Source: Sipunculus nudus (lineage: Eukaryota > Annelida > Sipuncula > Golfingiida > Sipunculidae). Taken from it: 64,000 nucleotides of DNA. The DNA lies in contig CM049314.1 of NCBI GenBank assembly GCA_026874595.1, positions 60,803,300 to 60,867,299 on the forward strand, given 5' to 3'. Below, in pieces: positions 41,042-53,664 of the stretch. Within the stretch, counting starts at the first letter, position 1; the number at the start of each line of letters is the position of its first letter. A program made the translations under genes and the position numbers. The notes below the pieces were generated by a model that saw nothing but the letters and a program-made list of their open reading frames with translations, searched no databases and had not been told where the DNA came from.

Positions 41042-44000
41042 GGGGAACACACATCAACACGGTTGAACTTGCATGTTAAATAACCAGGAAACAAACATCG
41101 ACCCAGTAGCATGTTAAATAACCAGGGAACAAACTTCGACCCGGTAGCATGTTAAAATACCAGGGAACAAACATCGACCCCGTACCATGTTAAATAACCA
41201 GGGAACAAACATCAATCCGGTTGCACTTGCATGTTAAATAACCAGGGAACAAACATCGACCCGGCAGAATGTTAAATAACCAGGGAACAAACTTCGACCC
41301 GGTACCATGTTATATAACCAGGGAACAAACATCGACTCCATACCATGTTAAATAACCAGGGAACAAACATCGACTCGGTACCATGTTAAATAACCAGGGA
41401 ACAAACATCGACCCGGTAGCATGTTAAATAACCAGGGAACAAACATCGACCCGGTACCATGTTAAATAACCAGGGAACAAACATCAACCCAGTAGCATGT
41501 TAAATAACCAGGGAACAAACATCGACCCGGTAGCATGTTAAATAACCAGGGAACAAACATCGACGCGGTACCATGTGAAATAACCAGGGAACAAACATCA
41601 ACCCGGTAGCAGGTTAAATAACCAGGGAACAAGTATCGACCCCGTACCATGTTATATAACCAGGGAACAAACATCGACCCGGTAGCATGTTAAATAACCA
41701 GGGAACAAACATCGACTCCGTACCATGTTAAATAACCAGGGAACAAACATCGACCCGGTAGCATGTTAAATAACCAGGGAACAAACATCAATCTGGTAGC
41801 ATGTTAAATATTCTGGGAACAAACATCAATCTGGTAGCATGTTAAATAAACAGGGAACAAACATCAATTTGGTAGCATGTTAAATAACCAGGGAACAAAC
41901 ATCAATCTGGTAGCATGTTCAATAACCAGGGAACAAACATCGACTCGGTACCATGTTAAATAACCAGGGAACAAACATCAATCTGGTAGCATGTTAAATA
42001 ACCAGGGAACAAACATCGACCCCGTACCATGTTAAATAACCAGGGAACAAACATCGACCCCGTACCATGTTAAACAACCAGGGAACAAACATCAACCCGG
42101 TAGCATGTTAAATAACCTGAGAACAAACATCGACTCGGTACCATGTTAAATAACCAGGGAACAAACATCAACCCGGTAGCATGTTAAATAACCAGGGAAC
42201 AAATATCGACCCCGTACCATGTTATATAACCAGGGAACAAACATCGACCCGGTAGCATGTTAAATAACCAGGGAACAAACATCGACCCTGTACCATGTTA
42301 AATAACCAGGGAACAAACATCGACCCGGTAGCATGTTAAATAACCAGGGAACAAACATCAATCTGGTAGCATGTTAAATATTCAGGGAACAAACATCAAT
42401 CTGGTAGCATGTTAAATAACCAGGGAACAAACATCGACCCCGTACCATGTTAAATAACCAGGGAACAAACATCAATCTGGTAGCATGTTAAATAACGAGG
42501 GAACAAACATCAATCTGGTAGCATGTTAAATAACCACGGAACAAACATCGACCCGGCAGCATGTTTAACAACCAGGGAACAAACTTTGACCCGGTAGCAT
42601 GTTAAATAACGAGGGAACAAACATTGACCCGGTAGCATGTTAAATAACCAGGGAACAAACATCAATCTGGTATAATGTTAAATAACCAGGGAATAAACAT
42701 CGACCCCGTACCATGTTAAATAACCAGGGAACAAACATCAATCTGGTAGCATGTTAAATAACGAGGGAACAAACATCAATTTGGTAGCATGTTAAATAAC
42801 CAGGGAACAAACATCAATCTGGTAGCATGTTAAATATTCTGGGAACAAACATCAATCTGGTAGCATGTTAAATAAACAGGGAACAAACATCAATTTGGTA
42901 CCATGTTAAATAACCAGGGAACAAACATCGACCCGGTAGCATGTTAAATAACCAGGGAACAAACATCGACCCGGTACCATGTTATATAACCAGGGAACAA
43001 ACATCGACCCCATACCATGTTAAATAACCAGGGAACAAACATCGACTCGGTACCATGTTAAATAACCAGGGAACAAACATCGACCCGGTAGCATGTTAAA
43101 TAACCAGGGAACAAACATCGACCCGGTACCATGTTAAATAACCAGGGAACAAACATCAACCCAGTAGCATGTTAAATAACCAGGGAACAAACATCGACCC
43201 GGTAGCATGTTAAATAACCAGGGAACAAACATCGACGCGGTACCATGTGAAATAACCAGGGAACAAACATCAACCCGGTAGCAGGTTAAATAACCAGGGA
43301 ACAAATATCGACCCCGTACCATGTTATATAACCAGGGAACAAACATCGACCCGGTAGCATGTTAAATAACCAGGGAACAAACATCGACTCCGTACCATGT
43401 TAAATAACCAGGGAACAAACATCGACCCGGTAGCATGTTAAATAACCAGGGAACAAACATCAATCTGGTAGCATGTTAAATATTCTGGGAACAAACATCA
43501 ATCTGGTAGCATGTTAAATAAACAGGGAACAAACATCAATTTGGTAGCATGTTAAATAACCAGGGAACAAACATCAATCTGGTAGCATGTTCAATAACCA
43601 GGGAACAAACATCGACTCGGTACCATGTTAAATAACCAGGGAACAAACATCAATCTGGTAGCATGTTAAATAACCAGGGAACAAACATCGACCCCGTACC
43701 ATGTTAAATAACCAGGGAACAAACATCGACCCCGTACCATGTTAAACAACCAGGGAACAAACATCAACCCGGTAGCATGTTAAATAACCTGAGAACAAAC
43801 ATCGACTCGGTACCATGTTAAATAACCAGGGAACAATCATCGACTCGGTCCCATGTTAAATAACCAGGGAACAAACATCAACCCGGTAGCATGTTAAATA
43901 ACCAGGAACAAACATCAACCCGGTAGCATGTTAAATAACCAGGGAACAAACATCAATCTGGTAGCATGTTAAATATTCTGGGAACAAACATCAATCTGGT

Positions 44001-44851
44001 AGCATGTTAAATAAACAGGGAACAAACATCAATTTGGTAGCATGTTAAATATTCTGGGAACAAACATCAATCTGGTAGCATGTTAAATAACCAGGGAACA
44101 AACATCGACTCGGTACCATGTTAAATAACCAGGGAACAAACATCGACCCGGTAGCATGTTAAATAACCAGGGAACAAACATCGACCCGGTACCATGTTAA
44201 ATAACCAGGGAACAAACATCAACCCAGTAGCATGTTAAATAACCAGGGAACAAACATCGACCCGGTAGCATGTTAAATAACCAGGGAACAAACATCGACG
44301 CGGTACCATGTGAAATAACCAGGGAACAAACATCAACCCGGTAGCAGGTTAAATAACCAGGGAACAAATATCGACCCCGTACCATGTTATATAACCAGGG
44401 AACAAACATCGACCCGGTAGCATGTTAAATAACCAGGGAACAAACATCGACTCCGTACCATGTTAAATAACCAGGGAACAAACATCGACCCGGTAGCATG
44501 TTAAATAACCAGGGAACAAACATCAATCTGGTAGCATGTTAAATATTCTGGGAACAAACATCAATCTGGTAGCATGTTAAATAAACAGGGAACAAACATC
44601 AATTTGGTAGCATGTTAAATAACCAGGGAACAAACATCAGTCTGGTAGCATGTTCAATAACAAGGGAACAAACATCGACTCGGTACCATGTTAAATAACC
44701 AGGGAACAAACATCAATCTGGTAGCATGTTAAATAACCAGGGAACAAACATCGACCCCGTACCATGTTAAATAACCAGGAACAAACATCAACCCGGTAGC
44801 ATGTTAAATAACCAGGGAACAAACATCGACTCGGTACCATGTTAAATAACC
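41042..44851 (+). repeat. 3,810-bp higher-order unit, copy at 41-45 kb
   Basis: Same internal order as 29,034-32,843, with marker segments at 41,462, 43,134 and 44,197. The offset is 12,008 bp. Private changes include AACAAGTATCG near 41,630 and GGTATAATG near 42,670 where relatives have GGTAGCATG. The 12-kb offset means that a composite of about 12 kb (3,810-bp unit plus the partial 6.3-kb copy plus 1-kb units) can itself be read as a larger repeat covering about 28-46 kb. Confidence 0.86.
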
Positions 44852-46670
44852 GGGGAACACACATCAACACGGTTGAACTTGCATGTTAAATAACCAGGAA
44901 ACAAACATCGACCCAGTAGCATGTTAAATAACCAGGGAACAAACTTCGACCCGGTAGCATGTTAAAATACCAGGGAACAAACATCGACCCCGTACCATGT
45001 TAAATAACCAGGGAACAAACATCAATCCGGTTGCACTTGCATGTTAAATAACCAGGGAACAAACATCGACCCGGCAGAATGTTAAATAACCAGGGAACAA
45101 ACTTCGACCCGGTACCATGTTATATAACCAGGGAACAAACATCGACTCCATACCATGTTAAATAACCAGGGAACAAACATCGACTCGGTACCATGTTAAA
45201 TAACCAGGGAACAAACATCGACCCGGTAGCATGTTAAATAACCAGGGAACAAACATCGACCCGGTACCATGTTAAATAACCAGGGAACAAACATCAACCC
45301 AGTAGCATGTTAAATAACCAGGGAACAAACATCGACCCGGTAGCATGTTAAATAACCAGGGAACAAACATCGACGCGGTACCATGTGAAATAACCAGGGA
45401 ACAAACATCAACCCGGTAGCAGGTTAAATAACCAGGGAACAAATATCGACCCCGTACCATGTTATATAACCAGGGAACAAACATCGACCCGGTAGCATGT
45501 TAAATAACCAGGGAACAAACATCGACTCCGTACCATGTTAAATAACCAGGGAACAAACATCGACCCGGTAGCATGTTAAATAACCAGGGAACAAACATCA
45601 ATCTGGTAGCATGTTAAATATTCTGGGAACAAACATCAATCTGGTAGCATGTTAAATAAACAGGGAACAAACATCAATTTGGTAGCATGTTAAATAACCA
45701 GGGAACAAACATCAATCTGGTAGCATGTTCAATAACCAGGGAACAAACATCGACTCGGTACCATGTTAAATAACAAGGGAACAAACATCAATCTGGTAGC
45801 ATGTTAAATAACCAGGGAACAAACATCGACCCCGTACCATGTTAAATAACCAGGGAACAAACATCGACCCCGTACCATGTTAAACAACCAGGGAACAAAC
45901 ATCAACCCGGTAGCATGTTAAATAACCTGAGAACAAACATCGACTCGGTACCATGTTAAATAACCAGGGAACAAACATCAACCCGGTAGCATGTTAAATA
46001 ACCAGGGAACAAATATCGACCCCGTACCATGTTATATAACCAGGGAACAAACATCGACCCGGTAGCATGTTAAATAACCAGGGAACAAACATCGACCCTG
46101 TACCATGTTAAATAACCAGTGAACAAACATCGACCCGGTAGCATGTTAAATAACCAGGGAACAAACATCAATCTGGTAGCATGTTAAATATTCAGGGAAC
46201 AAACATCAATCTGGTAGCATGTTAAATAACCAGGGAACAAACATCGACCCCGTACCATGTTAAATAACCAGGGAACAAACATCAATCTGGTAGCATGTTA
46301 AATAACGAGGGAACAAACATCAATCTGGTAGCATGTTAAATAACCACGGAACAAACATCGACCCGGCAGCATGTTTAACAACCAGGGAACAAACTTTGAC
46401 CCGGTAGCATGTTAAATAACGAGGGAACAAACATTGACCCGGTAGCATGTTAAATAACCAGGGAACAAACATCAATCTGGTAGCATGTTAAATAACCAGG
46501 GAATAAACATCGACCCCGTACCATGTTAAATAACCAGGGAACAAACATCAATCTGGTAGCATGTTAAATAACGAGGGAACAAACATCAATTTGGTAGCAT
46601 GTTAAATAACCAGGGAACAAACATCAATTTGGTAGCATGTTAAATAACCAGGGAACAAACATCAATCTGG
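44852..46670 (+). repeat. Partial next copy of the 3,810-bp unit
   Basis: This continues with offset 3,810 bp from 41,042-42,860: marker segment at 45,272, ATAACCACGG near 46,345, GTTTAACAACC near 46,372 and GGGAATAAACATC near 46,499. It carries CCAGTGAAC near 46,118 and ATAACAAGGG near 45,772 as private changes. The copy breaks off near 46,630, where two AATTTGG monomers follow each other instead of the TATTCTGGG monomer. Confidence 0.84.
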
Positions 46671-47870
46671 TAGCATGTTCAATAACAAGGGAACAAACAT
46701 CGACTCGGTACCATGTTAAATAACCAGGGAACAAACATCAATCTGGTAGCATGTTAAATAACCAGGGAACAAACATCGACCCCGTACCATGTTAAATAAC
46801 CAGGAACAAACATCAACCCGGTAGCATGTTAAATAACCAGGGAACAAACATCGACTCGGTACCATGTTAAATAACCGGGGAACACACATCAACACGGTTG
46901 AACTTGCATGTTAAATAACCAGGAAACAAACATCGACCCAGTAGCATGTTAAATAACCAGGGAACAAACTTCGACCCGGTAGCATGTTAAAATACCAGGG
47001 AACAAACATCGACCCCGTACCATGTTAAATAACCAGGGAACAAACATCAATCCGGTTGCACTTGCATGTTAAATAACCAGGGAACAAACATCGACCCGGC
47101 AGCATGTTAAATAACCAGGGAACAAACTTCGACCCGGTACCATGTTATATAACCAGGGAACAAACATCGACCCCATACCATGTTAAATAACCAGGGAACA
47201 AACATCGACTCGGTACCATGTTAAATAACCAGGGAACAAACATCGACCCGGTAGCAGGTTAAATAACCAGGGAACAAACATCGACCAGGTACCATGTTAA
47301 ATAACCAGGGAACAAACATCAACCCAGTAGCATGTTAAATAACCAGGGAACAAACATCGACCCGGTAGCATGTTAAATAACCAGGGAACAAACATCGACG
47401 CGGTACCATGTGAAATAACCAGGGAACAAACATCAACCCGGTAGCAGGTTAAATAACCAGGGAACAAATATCGACCCCGTACCATGTTATATAACCAGGG
47501 AACAAACATCGACCCGGTAGCATGTTAAATAACCAGGGAACAAACATCGACTCCGTACCATGTTAAATAACCAGGGAACAAACATCGACCCGGTAGCATG
47601 TTAAATAACCAGGGAACAAACATCAATCTGGTAGCATGTTAAATATTCTGGGAACAAACATCAATCTGGTAGCATGTTAAATAAACAGGGAACAAACATC
47701 AATTTGGTAGCATGTTAAATAACCAGGGAACAAACATCAATCTGGTAGCATGTTCAATAACCAGGGAACAAACATCGACTCGGTACCATGTTAAATAACC
47801 AGGGAACAAACATCAATCTGGTAGCATGTTAAATAACCAGGGAACAAACATCGACCCCGTACCATGTTAA
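46671..47870 (+). repeat. 1,075-bp superunit, last member of the 1-kb cluster
   Basis: GGGGAACACAC at 46,877 and 47,952 gives the 1,075-bp spacing seen at 32,189-33,264, 40,387-41,462 and 44,197-45,272. The sixteenth and last marker segment is at 47,297-47,509. Private changes are GACCAGGTACC near 47,284 and GCAGGTTAAATAACC near 47,254. From 47,952 onward the 44-bp monomer reads CACGGTTGCACTTG again instead of CACGGTTGAACTTG, so the two sides belong to different subfamilies. Confidence 0.84.
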
Positions 47871-48730
47871 ATAACCAGGAACAAACATCAACCCGGTAGC
47901 ATGTTAAATAACCAGGGAACAAACATCGACTCGGTACCATGTTAAATAACCGGGGAACACACATCAACACGGTTGCACTTGCATGTTAAATAACCAGGAA
48001 ACAAACATCGACCCAGTAGCATGTTAAATAACCAGGGAACAAACTTCGACCCGGTAGCATGTTAAAATACCAGGGAACAAACATCGACCCCGTACCATGT
48101 TAAATAACCAGGGAACAAACATCAATCCGGGTGCACTTGCATGTTAAATAACCAGGGAACAAACATCAACCCGGCAGCATGTTAAATAACCAGGGAACAA
48201 ACTTCGACCCGGTACCATGTTATATAACCAGGGAACAAACATCGACCACGTACCATGTTATATAACCAGGGAACAAACATCGACCCCGTACCATGTTAAA
48301 TAACCAGGAACAAACATCAACCCGGTAGCATGTTAAATAACCAGGGAACAAACATCGACTCGGTACCATGTTAAATAACCGGGGAACACACATCAACACG
48401 GTTGCACTTGCATGTTAAATAACCAGGAAACAAACATCGACCCAGTAGCATGTTAAATAACCAGGGAACAAACTTCGACCCGGTAGCATGTTAAAATACC
48501 AGGGAACAAACATCGACCCCGTACCATGTTAAATAACCAGGGAACAAACATCAATCCGGGTGCACTTGCATGTTAAATAACCAGGGAACAAAAATCGACC
48601 CGGCAGCATGTTAAATAACCAGGGAACAAACTTCGACCCGGTACCATGTTATATAACCAGGGAACAAACATCGACCACGTACCATGTTATATAACCAGGG
48701 AACAAACATCGACCCCGTACCATGTTAAAT
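47871..48730 (+). repeat. 429-bp tandem duplication (11 monomers)
   Basis: GGGGAACACAC lies at 47,952 and 48,381, CAATCCGGGTGCACTTG near 48,122 and 48,551, and GACCACGTACC near 48,244 and 48,673. The offset of 429 bp is eleven monomers with two 44-bp and one 37-bp form. Copies differ at AACATCAACCCGGCAGC versus AAAATCGACCCGGCAGC. Confidence 0.86.
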
Positions 48731-50570
48731 AACCAGGGAACAAACATCGACTCGGTACCATGTTAAATAACCAGGGAACAAACATCGACCCCGTAGCATG
48801 TTAAATAACCAGGGAACAAACATCGTTCCCGTACCATGTTAAATAACCAGGGAACAAACATCGACCCGGTACCATGTTAAATAACCAGCGAACAAACATC
48901 GACTCGGTACCATGTTAAATAACCAGGGAACAAACATCGATCTGGTAGCATGTTAAATAACCAGGGAACAAACATCGACCCCGTACCATGTTAAATAACC
49001 AGGGAACAAACATCGACCCGGTAGCATGTTATATAAAGAGGGAACAAACATCGACTCGGTACCATGTTAAATAACCAGGGAACAAACATCAATCTGGTAG
49101 CATGTTAAATAACCATGAAACAAACATCGACCCCGTACCATGTTAAATAACCAGGGAACAAACATCGACCCCGTAGCATGTTAAATAACCAGGGAACAAA
49201 CATCGACCCCGTACCATGTTAAATAACCAGGGAACAAACATCGACCCGGTACCATGTTAAATAACCAGGGAACAAACATCGACCCGGTACCATGTTAAAT
49301 AACCAGGGAACAAACATCGACTCGGTACCATGTTAAATAACCAGGGAACAAACATCGAACCAGTAGCATGTTAAATAACCAGGGAACAAACATCGACCCC
49401 GTACCATGTTAAATAACCAGGGAACAAACATCGACGCGGTAGCATGTTAAATAACCAGGGAACAAACATCGACTCGGTACCATGTTAAATAACCAGGGAA
49501 CAAACATCAATCTGTTAGCATGTTAAATAACCAGGGAACAAACATCGACCCCGTACCATGTTAAATAACCAGGGAACAAACATCAACCCGGTAGCATGTT
49601 AAATAACCAGGGAACAAACATCGACTCGGTACCATGTTAAATAACCAGGGAACAAACATCGACTCGGTACCATGTTAAATAACCAGGGAACAAACATCAA
49701 CCCGGTAGCATGTTAAGTAACTAGGGAACAAATATCGACCCCGTACCATGTTATATAACCAGGGAACAAACATCGACCCGGTAGCATGTTAAATAACCAG
49801 GGAACAAACATCGACCCAGTAGCATGTTAAATAACCACGGAACAAACATCGACCCGGTAGCATGTTAAATAACCAGGGAACAAACATCAATCTGGTAGCA
49901 TGTTAAATATTCAGGGAACAAACATCAATCTGGTAGCATTTTAAATAACCAGGGAACAAACATCGACCCCGTACCATGTTAAATAACCATGGAACAAACA
50001 TCAATTTGGTAGCATGTTAAATAACCAGGGAACAAACATCAATCTGGTAGCATGTTAAATAACCAGGAAACAAACATCGACTCGGTACCATGTTAAATAA
50101 CCAGGGAACAAACATCAATCTGGTAGCATGTTAAATAACCAGGGAACAAACATCGACCCCGTACCATGTTAAATAACCAGGAAGAAACATCAACCCGGTA
50201 GCATGTTAAATAGCCAGGGAACAAACATCGACTCGGTACCATGTTAAATAACCAGGGAACAAACATCAACCCAGTAGCATGTTAAATTACCAGGGAACAA
50301 ACATCGACCCGGTAGCATGTTAAATAACCAGGGAACAAACATCGACGCGGTACCATGTTAAATAACCAGGGAACAAACATCAACCCGGTAGCATGTTAAA
50401 TAACCAGGGAACAAATATCGACCCCGTACCATGTTATATAACCAGGGAACAAACATCGACCCGGTAGCATGTTAAATAACCAGGGAACAAACATCGACTC
50501 CGTACCATGTTAAATAACCAGGGAACAAACATCGACCCGGTAGCATGTTAAATAACCAGGGAACAAACAT
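48731..50570 (+). repeat. 1.8-kb block, copy 1 of a pair 4,934 bp apart
   Basis: It shares order and rare variants with 53,665-55,550: AACCATGAAAC (near 49,113 and 54,048), GACGCGGTAGC (near 49,434 and 54,368), AATCTGTTAGC at about 49,507 and 54,441, and GTTAAGTAACTAGGG (near 49,713 and 54,647). Private changes include CATCGTTCCCG near 48,822 and CATCGATCTGG near 48,938. A third, less complete relative is at 60,840-62,400. Confidence 0.83.
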
Positions 50571-51140
50571 CAATCTGGTAGCATGTTAAATATTCTGGGA
50601 ACAAACATCAATCTGGTAGCATGTTAAATAAACAGGGAACAAACATCAATTTAGTAGCATGTTAAATAACCAGGGAACAAACATCAATCTGGTAGCATGT
50701 TCAATAACAAGGGAACAAACATCGACTCGGTACCATGTTAAATAACCAGGGAACAAACATCAATCTGGTAGCATGTTAAATATTCTGGGAACAAACATCA
50801 ATCTGGTAGCATGTTAAATACACAGGGAACAAACATCAATTTGGTAGCATGTTAAATAACCAGGGAACAAACATCAATCTGGTAGCATGTTCAATAACCA
50901 GGGAACAAACATCGACTCGGTACCATGTTAAATAACCAGGGAACAAACATCAATCTGGTAGCATGTTAAATATTCTGGGAACAAACATCAATCTGGTAGC
51001 ATGTTAAATACACAGGGAACAAACATCAATTTGGTAGCATGTTAAATAACCAGGGAACAAACATCAATCTGGTAGCATGTTAAATAACCAGGGAACAAAC
51101 ATCGACTCGGTACCATGTTAAATAACCAGGGAACAAACAT
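50571..51140 (+). repeat. Three tandem copies of a 190-bp (5-monomer) unit
   Basis: TATTCTGGG recurs at about 50,590, 50,780 and 50,970, spaced 190 bp (5 x 38). Each unit runs TATTCTGGG, then AAACAGGG or ACACAGGG, then AATTTGG or AATTTAG, then GTTCAATAAC or GTTAAATAACC, then GACTCGG. The first copy has AAACAGGG and the next two have ACACAGGG. A two-copy version occurs at about 52,845-53,170. This five-monomer series is the commonest marker in the whole array. Confidence 0.88.
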
Positions 51141-53664
51141 CAATCTGGTAGCATGTTAAATAACCAGGGAACAAACATCGACCCCGTACCATGTTAAATA
51201 ACCAGGAACAAACATCAACCCGGTAGCATGTTAAATAACCAGGGAACAAACATCGACTCGGTACCATGTTAAATAACCGGGGAACACACATCAACACGGT
51301 TGCACTTGCATGTTAAATAACCAGGAAACAAACATCGACCCAGTAGCATGTTAAATAACCAGGGAACAAACTTCGACCCGGTAGCATGTTAAAATACCAG
51401 GAAACAAACATCGACCCCGTACCATGTTAAATAACCAGGGAACAAACATCAATCCGGGTGCACTTGCATGTTAAATAACCAGGGAACAAACATCGACCCG
51501 GCAGCATGTTAAATAACCAGGGAACAAACTTCGACCCGGTACCATGTTATATAACCAGGGAACAAACATCGACCCCGTACCATGTTATATAACCAGGGAA
51601 CAAACATCGACCCCGTACCATGTTAAATAACCAGGGAACAAACATCGACTCGGTACCATGTTAAATAACCAGGGAACAAACATCGACCCCGTAGCATGTT
51701 AAATAACCAGGGAAATAACATCGACTCCGTACCATGTTAAATAACCAGGGAACAAACATCGACCCGGTAGCATGTTAAATAACCAGGGAACAAACATCAA
51801 TCTGGTAGCATGTTAAATATTCTGGGAACAAACATCAATCTGGTAGCATGTTAAATAAACAGGGAACAAACATCAATTTGGTAGCATGTTAAATAACCAG
51901 GGAACAAACATCAATCTGGTAGCATGTTCAATAACAAGGGAACAAACATCGACTCGGTACCATGTTAAATAACCAGGGAACAAACATCAATCTGGTAGCA
52001 TGTTAAATAACCAGGGAACAAACATCGACCCCGTACCATGTTAAATAACCAGGAACAAACATCGACTCGGTACCATGTTAAATAACCGGGGAACACACAT
52101 CAACACGGTTGCACTTGCATGTTAAATAACCAGGAAACAAACATCGACCCAGTAGCATGTTAAATAACCAGGGAACAAACTTCGACCCGGTAGCATGTTA
52201 AAATACCAGGGAACAAACATCGACCCCGTACCATGGTAAATAACCAGGGAACAAACATCAATCCGGTTGCACTTGCATGTTAAATAACCAGGGAACAAAC
52301 ATCGACCCGGCAGCATGTTAAATAACCAGGGAACAAACTTCGACCCGGTACCATGTTATAAAACCAGGGAACAAACATCGACCCCGTACCATGTTAAATA
52401 ACCAGGGAACAAACATCGACTCGGTACCATGTTAAATAACCAGGGAACAAACATCGACCCGGTAGCATGTTAAATAGCCAGGGAACAAACATCGACTCGG
52501 TACCATGTTAAATAACCAGGGAACAAACATCAACCCAGTAGCATGTTAAATAACCAGGGAACAAACATCGACCCGGTAGCATGTTAAATAACCAGGGAAC
52601 AAACATCGACGCGGTACCATGTTAAATAACCAGGGAACAAACATCAACCCGGTAGCATGTTAAATAACCAGGGAACAAATATCGACCCCGTACCATGTTA
52701 TATAACCAGGGAACAAACATCGACCCGGTAGCATGTTAAATAACCAGGGAACAAACATCGACTCCGTACCATGTTAAATAACCAGGGAACAAACATCGAC
52801 CCGGTAGCATGTTAAATAACCAGGGAACAAACATCAATCTGGTAGCATGTTAAATATTCTGGGAACAAACATCAATCTGGTAGCATGTTAAATAAACAGG
52901 GAACAAACATCAATTTAGTAGCATGTTAAATAACCAGGGAACAAACATCAATCTGGTAGCATGTTCAATAACAAGGGAACAAACATCGACTCGGTACCAT
53001 GTTAAATAACCAGGGAACAAACATCAATCTGGTAGCATGTTAAATATTCTGGGAACAAACATCAATCTGGTAGCATGTTAAATACACAGGGAACAAACAT
53101 CAATTTGGTAGCATGTTAAATAACCAGGGAACAAACATCAATCTGGTAGCATGTTCAATAACCAGGGAACAAACATCGACTCGGTACCATGTTAAATAAC
53201 CAGGGAACAAACATCAATCTGGTAGCATGTTAAATAACCAGGGAACAAACATCGACCCCGTACCATGTTAAATAACCAGGAACAAACATCAACCCGGTAG
53301 CATGTTAAATAACCAGGGAACAAACATCGACTCGGTACCATGTTAAATAACCGGGGAACACACATCAACACGGTTGCACTTGCATGTTAAATAACCAGGG
53401 AACAAACATCGACCCGGTACCATGTTAAATAACCAGCGAACAAACATCGACCCCGTACCATGGTAAATAACCAGGGAACAAACATCAATCCGGGTGCACT
53501 TGCATGTTAAATAACCAGGGAACAAACATCGACCCGGCAGCATGTTAAATAACCATGGAACAAACTTCGACCCGGTACCATGTTATATAACCAGGGAACA
53601 AATATCGACCCCGTACCATGTTATATAACCAGGGAACAAACATCGACCCCGTACCATGTTAAAT
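51141..53664 (+). repeat. Mixed superunits with GGGGAACACAC monomers at 809 and 1,265 bp spacing
   Basis: GGGGAACACAC monomers lie at 51,279, 52,088 and 53,353. The first is followed by the CAATCCGGGTG form (near 51,450) and the second by CAATCCGGTTG (near 52,258), the same alternation seen at 57-60 kb. The stretch around 52,088 matches that around 59,208 at offset 7,120 bp, including the CCATGGTAAATAACC monomer (CAATGG at 59,350). After 53,353 several monomers are missing, so the 44-bp forms come close together (about 53,375 and 53,490). Confidence 0.82.

Noticed and set aside
42661-42690. Bacterial -10 promoter element (GGTATAATG near 42,670)
   Set aside because: It is a private change of GGTAGCATG inside a regular monomer, has no matching -35 element or gene, and the context is not bacterial.
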